Translations under genes and position numbers: made by a program | Part shown: positions 1 through 12,330 of the stretch, piece by piece | Layout: each line of letters begins with the position of its first letter | Numbering within the stretch: position 1 is the stretch's first letter | NCBI GenBank assembly: GCA_028023455.1 | Contig: JAQFVV010006200.1 | Coordinates: 8,730,521-8,794,520, forward strand | DNA from: Epiperipatus broadwayi | Taxonomy: Eukaryota; Onychophora; Udeonychophora; Euonychophora; Peripatidae | DNA length: 64,000 nucleotides | Reading direction: 5' to 3' | The notes under the pieces: model-generated | Database searches by the model: none | What the model saw: only the letters and a program-made list of their open reading frames with translations | What the model was told of the DNA's origin: nothing

Positions 1-261
1 TCCAGATAGCTGGAGTTATACAATAGTAAGGCTACTATTCAAATGAAAAGGTAAGATCATAGAAAGTTAAACAATTAAAGACCAATAGTGATAACATTAG
101 TGTTATATAAAGTTTTTGCATATATGGTGTCTGGAACGTTTTAAAAATGGATGGAGGAAAATAATATAGGAGAAATGCAAGGAGTTTTTCGATTGGAAGG
201 CATATGGGAGACAGGTTATTTGTAGTCACACAATTTATAGATATGAATAGGAATATAGGTA

Positions 262-908
262 GACAGTCATATATGGCCTTTATAGATATGATAGAATAAA
301 TAGAAATAGATTATGGGTAAGTTTAGTAAATTTGGGAATGAATGAAGCTTTAGTGGATTTTATTAAGAGATTATATGAAAATAATTACTACACCATCAAT
401 TAGGAAATATAGAATCAGTTAGAGTTAAAAGTGGGGTGGGATTAAGGCAAGGATGGATATGACCTATTTTGTTTTTGTTATATTTGAAAGAAATGGAGAG
501 AGCAATAAAAAGACTAAGAAGAGGGGTAAAGATACCATTAATAGATGGCAAGGAAGCATATATATTATCAAGTCTTTTATTTGCTGATTATATATTCTTG
601 TGCATAGAAAGTAGGGAAGATATGGAAGTGGTAAAGATGTGGGGATTAAATTTAGTGGAGTAAAATCAAAAATAGTGATGATAAATGCTGGAGAAAGAAA
701 AGAGTAAGAATTTTTATTGGAGGACATAAAGTTAAATGCGTTGAATAGGTATTTGCGAATCGTCCTAAATAATCAGAGAAATTGCTTGGATGAATGGGAG
801 AAAAAACTGATAAATGAAACAAACAAAAGAAAGGAACTGATAAAGAAATTAATAGTGTTTTTATATAATAAATATGATGTAGCTAGAATTGTATGGGAGT
901 GGCAGTAG
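262..908 (+). pseudogene. Non-LTR retrotransposon reverse transcriptase fragment
   Basis: This is a decayed RT domain from a LINE. A motif A-like AFIDM lies near 262, followed by an in-frame stop. A block around 440-480 reads like the conserved LRQG...PILF..YL motif B. A motif C block near 580-600 reads LLFADYIFL, where the usual FADD has lost its second aspartate to tyrosine, so the catalytic pair is broken. Downstream is a KSKIV.INAG segment typical of the region after motif C. Open stretches at 469-663 (64 aa) and 717-908 (63 aa) are separated by stops and frameshifts. The endonuclease and 3' end are not visible. The clade is unclear; jockey-like or RTE-like are both possible. Function is certainly lost. 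Confidence 0.7.
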
Positions 909-1554
909 CAGGGTTAACTTATGATAAATGGCATTGTGCGTTAGTAAAGGGTTGTTAGACATGTGTCAATTTTTGAAGCTAGAGTTAGAGCTCACAATAA
1001 CCCAGCTAAAAAGTCATCTTGGATGCAATACAAAAAATTAAATATCACATTTTTATATAAATGAGTTATTTTTAAAGGGTAATCCGTTTTGTTCTTTTTA
1101 TTTTTCGAAAAAATATCTTAAAAATTGAGGCTAGGTTATTGTTTTTATTTTTTAGAGGTGTGATGAGAAAGGGGGAGAGGATACCAAATGTAATAAATTT
1201 GTCTTTAGAGAGCAAAACAGACTGGTGTCAGTACATACGGCAAGCAAGTAAATATCATTATGCCACGAGCGTTTTTATACAGTTGATACTAAACACATAA
1301 TTTATCAAATTTTAAGATTATTTATTCTTTTTTACCTTTGCATTTAATTTAAATAAACGTTGTAAAAGATTTAAAAATATTTTCCCCCCTCAAATGAAAT
1401 CATTAAATTATATATGAATCAATATTATTGAGTAGGTGTAATATTAAAAAAAAATTGTCTAATTTATGATTTAAGATCAAATTCTTATCTTTATAAAATA
1501 AATATTAATTTAAACTACTGTTATAAAATGCAACATTAATAGGCTATTATCATT
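909..1554. other. AT-rich spacer, nothing recognised
   Basis: No open frame of note and no repeat boundary was recognised. The first 250 bases could be the LINE 3' region of the preceding fragment, but nothing proves it. Confidence 0.4.
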
Positions 1555-1765
1555 ATTTTCAATCATATCGATCCATTGACGAATAATCTTTCCAAGTTTA
1601 ATCCAGTTTTTCTGATCCATAGATTCTCTTCTTAACATCACATTTACAAACAACTTATTTTATGTAGCCATTTCATATGCGGTCTCTTTCTGGATCTTTT
1701 ACAATCCTTTGGCATCCAGTTTAAGACTTCAACTATCTATCTATTTTCACTTATTATTATCAGAC
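1555..1765 (-). pseudogene. RTE-type LINE 3'-end fragment
   Basis: Read on the minus strand, this segment matches, with many substitutions, the C-terminal block seen better at 33,244-33,510 and 35,421-35,740. Recognisable pieces are the DNRWT..VLNW..DCKR..KRPH series followed by a region equivalent to WIKLGE. In RTE-clade LINEs this block is the tail of the endonuclease/RT polyprotein. Only about 210 bases remain, with stops and frameshifts, so it is a heavily 5'-truncated dead copy. Confidence 0.7.
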
Positions 1766-4017
1766 TACGATCTGATAACTTACTTATATAAAGTATCTTT
1801 CTATTTATCTTTTAAATATCTTTAATAAATGTAGAATAAGTAGTAAAAGTCTATTTTCATCGATTGTTTTTTTAATAAATCTTTCCTATTTTGATTATCA
1901 CCAACAGAAGAAAATAATCTAATTAATTTTAAAACATAAATCAAAAAACAATGTATATATTGTGCAATAAAAGTTATTGCATAGTTTTACGACCCAACTA
2001 GAGTATATGTTTTTTTATTTCTAAGGTAACCAAACAAGATTCTTTTTATTCATTTTAAATAAGGCAATAAAGATTTTCCAATTATGTAATTAATTTGTTT
2101 TGCTTGGCATGAGATCAAGTTATTTTATTTATTACATTCTTATGCATATTAGTATATATTAGCAAATAATTCTTTCTTATATCATAGTGCAACTAATTGC
2201 TGCAAATAGATACATTGACTAAATGCTGTGCGAATTTAACGTTAAAAAAAAAAAGGAGTGTACAGAATAGTAGCTAATTATAATGTTGGAACTTAATCTC
2301 TGAGGACCGACATCAAATGTAACAGCTCTGAAACATTTAATATAATTAAAAGAATGACACATATTTGAGAGTTAAAGATTCTCACATTAATTCTCATTTA
2401 AAAGTGGAGCAAAAGAAATCTGTTTAGTTAACTGAATGGAAATGTTGTGATATCATGTGATCTCCAGAACAACTAACTACAGACATTTTTTTCTGATGAA
2501 TAAAATGTGTATCAATTAAATATATATTCAATTACTGTTTTCATTTATATCTTAATTACTGTTATGATTTCTACTATTATACATTAAACTCTCATCTTAA
2601 TATTTATACTCTTTGACCATTACATTACAATGTATCTGCTTACTAAATGTAATCTTGTGCTCCAAGAATTACCTTTTTTTGGTCAAGGTATTACATATAC
2701 AAATCCAGTCTGGAGCTGAAGGCATATGAATCATGGCTCCAGAACTTGATCATTTTTTTTTTCAACTATTCACAATGTCATAATTGTCATATAAAATACC
2801 TGAGATTATGATATATGTTACTTTTAATGTTTCAAAAAAAATCTATAGTTACCACAATCAGTATGTAACTGCTTGTAGGTTTAGTACATCAATCATTCTT
2901 CTGTCATTTGTTGACATCTGCCAAATTGCTGTACAACTTATGAAATTTCACATTCATTTTATTATTATGCCAACTTTATTTTGACCATATTTCTAATAAT
3001 AATCATCTTTAAAAGCAATTAGGATTTTATATTTTATTGAAACCATGCACAAATCCACTAGCAACTTGCAACCCATTTCTTGAAAGGTATTTCTTTTAAT
3101 GTTTATGATGATGGTATTGTAGTTTAATTATACATTGAATTATTTCCAATATCTAATTTTAATTGTTAAATATTTTAACTTTATTTAAACTTTTCAAATA
3201 CATTCTACTGTTAGTAATAACACACAGATCAGTGTATAACACAATGTTTGAATGATGCTATTCTCAACTCTTCTTCAGATATTGGTAGTATGAATATGAC
3301 AGCACTAATAAGGAAATCAATCCTGGAACCCTTACATTTATGGATGTTGAATTCTTTAAACAACTAAGCCCTTCTATCAACAGATTAACTAGTTGGCTGG
3401 ATCATTATTAATTTTAATATTCAACAATATATCCTTTTTTCAAAATAATCACAACTTCTTACACCTTTTAAGCAAAAATATTTATTATTAATATAATAGT
3501 TTCGACTGTTCCTCGTAGTCTTCTTCAGATCTCATTCTATGCTTCTACTTTTTCCTTTCCAGATATATTATTGTATATAAAGAAGCAAAATTAAAGAAGA
3601 AGGAAGGAGTGTTTACAGAATTATATAAGAATTTCAATATTCATGAATCTAAAGATCCTAGATCCAATTCCTTGCTAGTACTGTTATTAATGAGAAGAAA
3701 ATAATTCTACTTGAAAAGTTGTGTTATAATCACTAATCTCCATGCTTTTACTAACAATTGATTGTATTTGTAATAATAAAGTTTAATTTTTCTAAAAACA
3801 TTTAACATTCAATATTTGTTGATGGAAGCAATCCAACATATAATTACAATTTCTTGAAAGGATTTCTATTTTTATTATCAATAAAAAATATTATTTTACT
3901 TTTTAACAGTTGATCAAACTTAGGATAGTATGGAAAATATTTTAAAGAACAAACATCAAATTCTTTTCCAACATGTTTTGGTTAATGCCAAATAATTTTA
4001 ACATTGCAATATAAAAA
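1766..4017. other. AT-rich non-coding stretch, nothing recognised
   Basis: I looked for ORFs, known repeat ends and tandem arrays on both strands and saw nothing supportable. A 66-aa open frame at 2,784-2,984 has no recognisable features. Confidence 0.4.
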
Positions 4018-4153
4018 AACTTATGATCTGAAATTAAAATAGGCAAAACTCTCCATACAGTAGTACCCCTCAGTGCAAGCCAGAGTAATCAATGGATGCC
4101 AGAAGTCTTGTGCATAGAATCATGTGATGTTTAGTGGTTTAACTTATGATCTG
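4018..4153 (-). mobile_element. Hammerhead-family 1 short insertion with 13-bp TSD
   Basis: A roughly 110-bp insertion (4,031-4,140) is bounded by the direct repeat AACTTATGATCTG at 4,018-4,030 and 4,141-4,153. In minus-strand sense it starts with an inverted stub (AAACCACTAAACATCACATG) and runs into the 3' part of the family-1 unit, ending near CTGTATGGAGAGTTTTGCC. The hammerhead core itself is absent, so this is a partial copy. The same stub and the same 3' end recur in the copies at 10.5, 22.2 and 32 kb. Confidence 0.75.
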
Positions 4154-6037
4154 CCTATAATTTATTCCAAGAACTAATGTTTGTGCAACATTTAATATTA
4201 TTTATATTCTGATTTCTAATAATAACAATCTAAAACATGCAACTATTTAAAATGTGTATTCATCCAAGGTTCTTGTAATGATTTGTCTGTCAAACAAAGT
4301 TTTATAACAACAAATCATGTAAGTTTTTCAAGTCAGTATCATTATTTTCAATAAATTTGAGCAATAATTTATTGTTCATATCAACTCATGGTTTATAATG
4401 TCTGAGAAAAAGTATTCGTTCTTTTATTGGTATCATACAATAGCATTAATGCTTTCTCTTTCTGAAGCTTGTAAAAAACCAACTTTAGAGCATAAGTCTG
4501 GATAAGATATTAGTTTTTCTTTGATGCATATACTAACAAATAAGCCAAATTAGACCTTATAGTGAATTTAAAACCATACACTCTTTTTCACTCTACAAAC
4601 TGCTCTTCCAACAAAAACATATAACCAGCTTTCTGTTTAATTTAAACCTTTTCCTCTAAAAGATGAGTTTTATTAAAGTACAGCTAAGTCAAATTTTGAT
4701 AGCTCTTCTGTTACAAACATTGTCAACATATAGATCTTGAAGGGGCCATGTCAATTAATAGTTGCATATTCTGTGTATTTATATTTTTAAAATTATAATC
4801 ACTTGAATTACTCATTATCTTTATCATTACTGTTATTATAACCATTTTTACTATTTAAATGAGAAATGAGCAGGCAGAGAGACCAAGCCAAATTTATGAT
4901 GTAACCAATTTTATATTACTCTTTTGAATTCTTCCAAATTTGAGTATACGGGGATAGGGATTTTAAATAGAGTTTTCAAGTATATAATCATAAAGAAGAT
5001 AAAACTTCTGAACCAAATCAGGCTCTAAATTATTCATTATTGAGTAACTTGAGAGATAATAATGGAAGATTTGTTATCTCCTCAAGCTTATATTAAATGA
5101 TACTAGAATAAAGGAAGAAAACCAGCCCTTGTTTATATATATAAACTCATATATACTACATATATATTCAAACACAATTTTATGGACAATATTTTTTCTT
5201 TTTAAATTTATGTTTATACAGAGATAGGAATTTGATCATCTAGTAGGTTTTTCCTGCTTTAATATCATTCAAAAAGTAATAGGATCCGTCATTTTTCTTT
5301 TTCTTCTTTCAGCGTTTCCATAATTCTTATTACTAGAAGTAGTAGTAGATTATATATATAAATGAGAATTTTAAAACTGATAATTATCTATAGGTTTAGT
5401 AGATTAAATGAATAAACGTGTATAAATATTAAAGTCATTTAGGTTTTATTTAATATAGAGAGACGTGCTATCGAAAAAAAATATTTAAATTCTTTCATAT
5501 TTTATAAAACCATATATATTTTTGTTATGTTTTTTTTTTTTTAAGTTAAAGCTATTAAAGATTATGCTTTGTTTTTATTTTACTTTTGAGTGCAAAGTAA
5601 TTATTTCTGTAGATAAAAAAGTTTATTTGACCCTAGAACTTGTTTATTAAAAATATAATTAATTAATTAGCAAAAATACCAGCAATATGTTAATGTTAAA
5701 AAATAATTCTAAAAATATTTTTCTTAAAACAAAGAAATTGAAAACAATCTTTATGAAAAGACGGGTAGATAAAAATGTAATTGGCAGTTAAACGTTATAA
5801 ACAGTCGTTAACGAACAGCAATAAGAGAAAATAAGATGTACCAAGCTTCATTTAATACTGGCAGAAGGTGAATTCAGCCAAAGTGCTAACTGAATAAAGT
5901 GATTAACTTAATTTAGGATCTTTTGATCGGTGAATTTTGAAAAATATCTGATTAGAAAGATTTTTTTAAATTGATGGTTGAATGCATGTGTCTGAAGTTA
6001 TCTAATCCATCTTTCAAATCAATAGTATAAATGAAAA
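4154..6037. other. AT-rich non-coding stretch
   Basis: No gene or repeat boundary recognised. Short (TA)n runs occur near 5,130-5,170 and 5,352-5,362. Confidence 0.4.
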
Positions 6038-6090
6038 TCAGGCAAAACTCTCCATACAGTAGCGCCACCCTGTGCCAACAGCCATTTGCA
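6038..6090 (-). repeat. Hammerhead-family 1 3'-end scrap
   Basis: On the minus strand this reads as the terminal 45-50 bases of the family-1 unit (the CACAGGGTGGCGCTACTG and TATGGAGAGTTTTGCC blocks). Neither a ribozyme core nor a clear target duplication is visible. Confidence 0.6.
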
Positions 6091-6538
6091 ACTGCCTAAG
6101 TATTTCTAAGAAAAAACTATCAAGCAGTAACTGAGTAAATACATATTTAGGGTGTTTACAGTAATATCATCTTTACATCAAATAGGTCTTATGAAAAAAT
6201 CAATATACAATATATCTATAAGTTAACACCAATATTTATATAGTTAAATTAGCATCTTAAAAATCAGGAGTCTTATTTTTTATTTAAATAAATCAAAAGA
6301 AGAAGAAACACAAAACGTATTCAATTCTATATAATCTTTAAAAAATCATAAAAAAATTTGAAATTTTATCAACAATTCCTCCTGTAAAATCAAAAATACA
6401 TCTCAAACGAAAATTATCTTTATGAGACTTCAAATTAAAGAAAACCTTTGGAGCCACATAATCACTAGGAGTCTAATAACCTAAATAAGAAGTTTTATTT
6501 TAAAAAAAAAATATTTTCCATAACTTTCATAATTTTAA

Positions 6539-7335
6539 TTAATTTACTTTTTTTTTTTTTTTACCAGGATCAGAAATTGCATACTTTCCATTATTTAATT
6601 CTAAAAAAACTTTACTTTTAAAATTAATACTATTTAAAAATACAAACCAGCCACCTTTATCTTCTTTCAACAAGATAACATCATTGACTTTCAATCTTTT
6701 TTTAACATGGCTAATCCTTAAGGGCAAAAACACATTTTTTTAAGTAATTGACTACTTAAAATAACCTGTAAAGACTTTTTATTTTTATCAGGAATATTAT
6801 TATTACCTTTAATAACAGAAATGAAATCAAAAACTAAACATTTATAGCAAAAGGAACAAAAACAGGACTCTTAGCTAAAATAGCCAAATCAGATAAATTC
6901 AAAACAGATTAAGCATCTGACCTATTTTTATAATACCCAAATCTAAACTCTTTTTGTTTCCAGACTTTCCAACCAACCAATTGAATTTTGTAAAATACTT
7001 ATTAGTGTAAGTGATTTCACATTTACTCCTAAACCATTTTAAAAAGAATTCAATTCTGAATAATTAAAATTACTCATAAAATTCAACCCTCTTCTAATAA
7101 TTTTAAACTTATCAATTAATTTAGATAAACAACCTATAATCTGCATAATAAATTGTTTAAGAATAAATCTTTTAAAATTTAAAATAAAATCAGAATTAGA
7201 AAATAATACCAATTTTCTAACCAACCTAATATTACATGAATTAGGAAAAACATTACAAAGTCTACAAGACTTATGAAAATTTATCTGAGCCTTTAAAGAT
7301 TCTATTTTATTAGACATATTGGTGACCGACATATT
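6539..7335 (-). pseudogene. Penelope-like element (PLE) N-terminal fragment
   Basis: Two minus-strand open stretches, 7,332-7,039 (97 aa) and 6,733-6,539 (64 aa), lie in the order expected for the N-terminal part of a PLE polyprotein. The second carries NDVILLKEDKGG followed by WFVFLN, which matches the conserved PLE block upstream of the RT core (IVIQKADKGG..VVLN in typical members), then an LNNGKYAISDP tail equivalent to the LL.D..KY segment. The first is a lysine- and arginine-rich stretch like the PLE N-terminal region. Intervening sequence at 6,734-7,038 is frameshifted. No RT catalytic core or GIY-YIG domain follows downstream, so the copy is incomplete. It belongs to the class represented by the palindrome at 54.0-55.3 kb. 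Confidence 0.65.
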
Positions 7336-7946
7336 AATTAACTTTTTTATTTCTAAAATGTTTACACCAGTAAAATTATCATATAAAATCTGCTACATAC
7401 TGAATGGAAATTAATAATATAACCATATATTTACAAACAAATAATTAATAATAAATAATACAAAATAAATAACATACAAATATCAAAAAATTAAATACCC
7501 ACAAAAAAAATAAAACAAAATAAAATATGAAATTTACAAAACCATATAACACTATCTAAAATATTAAATAGTATATATAAATAGAAAACCAAAACTGCCT
7601 AACACTATACTAGTAATAAATAAAATGCAAAACCATAAAACAATACAATAGTAGATAAAATCCCAAATTTTTACCAAAATCCTTACATGACTATATACAC
7701 TACAAATAGACCTTCTCAGATGAAAATCACACTAAAGGAACAAACATATATGTATACAAACAAACCTTCCCATAATTCATTTCAAACATCACCTTCCCTT
7801 AATATCAAAAAATGTTTTCATGAGATTAATTATATATATATATATTTAAAAAAAATAAAGCCATATGTCTCATGATCTAATTTAATGAGTTTATATTACA
7901 AATGTTATATATAGAGCTCCCAAATAATCTCTTAATAACCTTTGCA

Positions 7947-8009
7947 CAATATCCCCAATCCCATACCAGTTTCTGCTACTGGTGTCTTCAGTGAGGTGCT
8001 AGGATATTC
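7947..8009 (-). ncRNA. Hammerhead ribozyme-like core, left arm (family 2)
   Basis: Minus-strand order: stem I strand 8,009-7,992, CTGAAGA (7,991-7,985, fits CTGANGA), a poor stem II (7,984-7,974), GAAAC (7,973-7,969), a two-base gap, GTA as the NTH site (7,966-7,964), and the second stem I strand 7,963-7,947. The outer stem I helix is strong (GAATATCC opposite GGATATT). Stem II is weak in this copy, so catalysis is doubtful. Confidence 0.6.
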
Positions 8010-8379
8010 AAACATTAGATTAAAAATACCAGGACAAGCCAAGCACTTTATCTCATAGGTAACTATTAAGTAGAAAATCTGAAATTTTCAAACATTCATA
8101 TGTCTTCCAATCCAGCTATCTAACTTAAATAGCCATATGGGACTGAACCAAATTCAGCTACACCATATATTAATAACTTTAGCAATATAAAATTGCCAAA
8201 GCCTTAATAACAAAAAATAAATATATGGTGTATCTGACATTAATTCATCCCATATGGCTATTTAAGTTAGATAACTGGATTGGAAGACATATGAATGTCT
8301 GAAATTTTCAGATTTTCTACTTAATCGTAATCCATTAGATAAAGTGCCGGGCTTGCCTGATATTTTTAATCTAATGCTT

Positions 8380-8442
8380 GAATATCCTAGCACCTCACTG
8401 AGGAAGCCAGTAGCAGAAACTGATCTGGGATTGGGGATATTC
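8380..8442 (+). ncRNA. Hammerhead ribozyme-like core, right arm (family 2)
   Basis: Plus-strand order: stem I strand 8,380-8,397, CTGAGGA (8,398-8,404), stem II region 8,405-8,415 with only a GC/GC pairing, GAAAC (8,416-8,420), ATC as the cleavage triplet (8,423-8,425), and stem I strand 8,426-8,442. The outer stem I helix is 8 bp (GAATATCC with GGATATTC). The G expected at the start of the NTH pairing has become A, weakening stem III. Confidence 0.6.
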
Positions 8443-8484
8443 TGAAAAGTTTGTTAAGACCTTATTTGCAAGCTCTGTATATAA

Positions 8485-8512
8485 CACACACACACACACA
8501 CATATATATATA
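8485..8512. repeat. (CA)n(TA)n microsatellite
   Basis: A run of CA repeats followed by TA repeats at the right edge of the family-2 foldback element. Confidence 0.95.
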
Positions 8513-8515
8513 TTA

Positions 8516-10417
8516 AGGCGCATGTGAAAGAATAGCAACCTTCCAGTCATTACTAATTTAATAACAACATGCGATTTAAACAAAATATTATATATATATA
8601 TAGTAACTAATTTTTGGGTTTTCCCATGTACTTATATATAATGGTAAATTTTGACTCAAGTTGAGCAGATAATATTTATATTAAAAATAGTTGATATACT
8701 TTTAATAAAAATGATTAAATTTAAATATATAAAATAATATCAGCCAAACATCTGTGATGGTGACAATGATTTATAATCTAGCCTTTAAGACTAAACTAAA
8801 TACAATTCCTCTCAAAAGTATTTTTAATTTTTCTAATTTCAATAAATAAATAAAATGAAACCTTATGGCATCAAACCTTATAAAAAGAAAGTTTACTTCT
8901 AAATAACTTACTAATACCTCACCATCATCCTTAATAAATAATTATCACAACCCATGCATGTTCACCAGTAGATTGCATGATTTTTCATCTTTATGGATAT
9001 TAATATCACAAAATTGTTAGTAGCATAATGTTTGGATTGAGTTCAATAAGCAGACACAAATTAAATGGACTTTTTAAAAAATAACTTAACAATAAATATT
9101 TAAAACTGTTGTTTATATATTTGCAACAATTACTACAAAATATTAAAGATATCAATTATAAATAATATTTTTAATTTAAGGTCTTAGAATAATTTATACT
9201 GATAAGGTCTTACCAAGTGAAAAGTTGAAAAAAGTTTCTTCATATACCATTCTTTTCCTATATTTATGAAATAGCTCTCATTACTTCCTTTAAATATGAT
9301 AGTTTTCTTTGTGGTGCAGTGATAGTGTTAGATTGGTATTGATGATATTAGTCAGGTTCTGGTAGGTTTTATGACACAGTCCACTTTTTTCCTCATGGCA
9401 TGATTAAAACAGGCAGTGCTGGATTTATCGTTCAGCAATAATCTTTGGGTCTAATTACATTTCTGCATGTTTTTCCTGGTGTGGTTGTTGGTTTCTAGCC
9501 ATACATACTAGATGGTCTTTTGCTGGAAAATGTTATAGTTATTGTGCTGGATTTTAGTATTGGAAAATTACTTGAACATCAGCAAGCTATGGCAATCCAA
9601 ACTACAGAGGAAAACTGTTTTAACCAGTGGCTTCTCTTCTCTGCATGAGTTCATTGAAACACTGCTTCTTGAATTAAGGCTTAGAATGACATGGTTGTTT
9701 GATTTTGTCATATTTATGCCATACTTGCTGTTATTCATACTTATGCTGGACTCTAGATGGTTAGTTTATTAAAAGCTAGTTACAAGATTTGACATCTGTT
9801 CCTTTACTTCTTTCACAACATGTGGAAACAAATAATTTTACAGATATTTTAAATTTTTATTATTATTGTATAACTAAGTTGAACAAAAAAGTTTTTTCTA
9901 TCTTTATTTACATTAATGACAGAAAGAAAAAAAATCATTACCAACTTTTAAAAATTGCTCAAAAACTTTCTTATCTTTATTAAGTAATATCTTTATTAAC
10001 CAATAATTTTAAATAACATATTTAGATTTGCCATTAGATTTACTTTAAGAAATGGCAAAATTTATTGCTTAGAAATGCCATTTAGAATGCAAATCAGAAA
10101 GGGGCACAAAATATTTCCAATTTTTATGAACTCCACAATTCAAAATTATTGCATGCATGAAGACTATTTTTCTTTCTTACCTAGGACAAATTATTATTTT
10201 ATTGTTTTTTTAAAGTATTTTTTTCATTATACAATAGCTAATAACATGATTAAATTTATAAACTATTTTTTTTTAATTGTTTAAACCAGTCTATCAAACA
10301 ATTTTTTTTTATGCAGCTTTGTAATATATTTAGTTTGAGCTGCTATTGAATTTGATTTAGTTATAATATATTGACATGTAATATATATATGCACTGGCAT
10401 ATATTTTTCATAGAGAA
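8516..10417. other. Unassigned stretch with a GC-richer patch at 9,300-9,780
   Basis: Most of this is AT-rich spacer. The patch 9,300-9,780 has a more balanced base composition and a 76-aa open frame (9,542-9,772), but I recognise no protein family on either strand. It may be an old repeat. Confidence 0.35.
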
Positions 10418-10493
10418 AGTAAAATCTTTTTTCAAAAGCCACTAATTTGTAAAAGCTATATTATACATTAAATATAGTTTTTTATTTATATAT

Positions 10494-10695
10494 GTATGTG
10501 TATGAGTGTTAAACCACTAAACAATTAATGTATGTGTATGAGTGTTAAACCACTAAACATCACATGATCACCATCTCTATACTAGCACATATATTGGATG
10601 AGTAGGCACTAGATAGGGATTTTATGCACAAGCCTTCTGGAATCCATTGATTACTCTGTTTGGCACAGGGTGACACTACTGTATGTGTATGAGTG
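10494..10695 (+). mobile_element. Hammerhead-family 1 partial copy with 15-bp TSD
   Basis: The element 10,545-10,680 is flanked by perfect copies of GTATGTGTATGAGTG (10,530-10,544 and 10,681-10,695). It begins with the family stub TTAAACCACTAAACATCACA in antisense, then switches at about 10,590 to ribozyme-sense sequence starting inside the distal stem I strand (ATATTGGATGAGTAGG), and ends near ACACTACT. The catalytic core is lost. A second copy of the TSD plus the first 15 bases of the stub lies just upstream (10,494-10,529), a small local tandem duplication. Confidence 0.8.
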
Positions 10696-11955
10696 GTGGT
10701 TATATGAAATAACATTTCTTTAATTCATTTTTTTTCATCATTTTCTAAAAAAAAAAAATTTTATCTAAACAATTTCCTAAAGCATTATTCTAATTAACCT
10801 TTTAACCACTAATTATATTATTGGCCAAGTGAGTTAAAAATCAAAACTTTTAATTGGCCAATTCACAAACTGAAGTGTCAAATTAACAAAGTCAATTGTC
10901 AAAATATATTCACCTTTTAATAATATATTCACTTTAGATTTGTTTGTAAAAAGTATATTAATAATTTGTCAGATTATGAAAGTGAACGAAAGTGTTTTCA
11001 AAAATAAATTTCTATTTATTTATTGTAGAAATATTTGATAGCGGCAAATTTAAAAGCGAATGTAATAACAAATTAAAAAGAGTTGCTGATGTAAATTTTT
11101 TTTTCAGTTTTACGTTCCAAAAAAGTAAATATTTTTTTTGCTAAAATCTTAAATATTTTTTACTAAAATCTTAAATTTTTTTTAAAAATAATTTTACTTT
11201 TAGCATTATTTTACTTAAATAATTCATAATTTCTCAAAAAATACTTTTATAATGGTCTAAAACATTCATTTATCATTTTTGAATTGAAAATCTTAGCATT
11301 TTTCTTTGATTAGGTGGTTTCTTTGACCTTGCCAGCCAATCAGAATGTCTTTGATGGCTGAGAGCCAATCACCAACAAACTTTCTTCTTTGTAAAGCTTG
11401 ACCAGCAGTTTTATTGATTTTTTACTTGTAAAATAATTCAAGAGAGGGCAGCATCTTACAGAACTTTTAAAAACCTAGCTAATGAGTCTATAATGTCTAT
11501 CCTAGCATTAAAAATGACGGAATTAGAGTGACATCAATCGTCCATGAAACCTCTCGTAAGAATCAGGCTAAAGATAAAACTTTTTTTTTTTAATTAAAGA
11601 ATTACATTTTATTATGTAACTGATAAACTCTAAAAAGGATCAATTCTTGTATTTTATTATCTAATTGATTTGAAGCTAATTTACTGTAATTGTAAGTAGG
11701 GTTTCATTTTTTTAATCTTTGAAAGAGTTAAATTAAAAAAAATTCTTTTGTCATTGCAGGTAAAAAATTTCCCTCTTTTTTTATAATAAAAGAAAAAAAT
11801 TAGACTAAGTCATTGAGAGTAGATTAAAATCAAAAAGGCAATAAAAGAAAAAGCTACTATATATAAAATATATATAACTAATTAAGAGTAAACTAGGAGA
11901 TTTACAAAAGCATACATTCTTTTATCAGATATTATAAAAATTTAATTAAATAAAT

Positions 11956-12246
11956 TCAGAAACATTTCCATATATAGTATAAAATTAAAATTAGACATTT
12001 ATTTGTAAATCTTTTGTAGTTTATTTGATAAGAGGTTTCTAAAATTTTGTACAAATATTTGTTAAAAACTATTGTCATGATTTTATTTAATACTTTATTA
12101 ATAAAAGCTTTGCTGAGAAAGCTAATAACATGGGAATAACCATTGGCTACCACAAAAAAGATCATCCTCAAATTTACTAAAATTTGCCTATTTAAATCTA
12201 TAAAATAACATAATCTGAAAACTCTTGCATTAATCTGATATTCCAA
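11956..12246 (-). pseudogene. Unrecognised open frame in repeat copy C, possible RT remnant
   Basis: A 96-aa open stretch whose second half (KYLYKILETS and surroundings) is shared with the copy-D frame at 18,143-18,367. Just upstream in copy D, frames near 18,380-18,410 read LGVP and then an EHHC.LI-like string, resembling the LG.P.HLI.LI..LY block of LINE reverse transcriptases. The reading needs frame changes and is only suggestive. DNA similarity between C and D alone explains the shared residues. Confidence 0.3.
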
Positions 12247-12330
12247 ATGCCTGAAATCTACAATGTAATGATGTGTCTGAGAGAACAGGTTTGTTTAACA
12301 AAAAAAAAGGTAAACAAATAATGATGCGTA

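Larger units (their letters stand above)
7895..8500. mobile_element. Foldback element with a hammerhead-like core in each arm (family 2)
   Basis: A large imperfect inverted repeat: the left arm (about 7,900-8,175) pairs with the right arm (about 8,222-8,490) around a spacer of about 45-50 bp rich in A and T. Each arm contains a type-I hammerhead-like core, on opposite strands and reading outward. No protein is encoded. The right arm ends against a (CA)n(TA)n run. I could not identify a target duplication. It has the same general design (inverted plus direct copy of a ribozyme unit) as the elements at 22.2, 32 and 52.6 kb but a different sequence. Confidence 0.75.
10418..12330. repeat. Interspersed repeat copy C (paralogue of D)
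   Basis: Three blocks align in order with copy D: 10,418-10,490 with 15,636-15,715, 10,697-10,800 with about 17,715-17,830, and 11,590-12,300 with 17,845-18,500. Copy C additionally holds a small hammerhead-family insertion (10,530-10,695) and an extra segment (about 10,800-11,580). Copy D instead holds the Merlin-like element at 15,744-17,668. The right block contains minus-strand remnants that could come from an RT (see 11,956-12,246). Confidence 0.75.
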
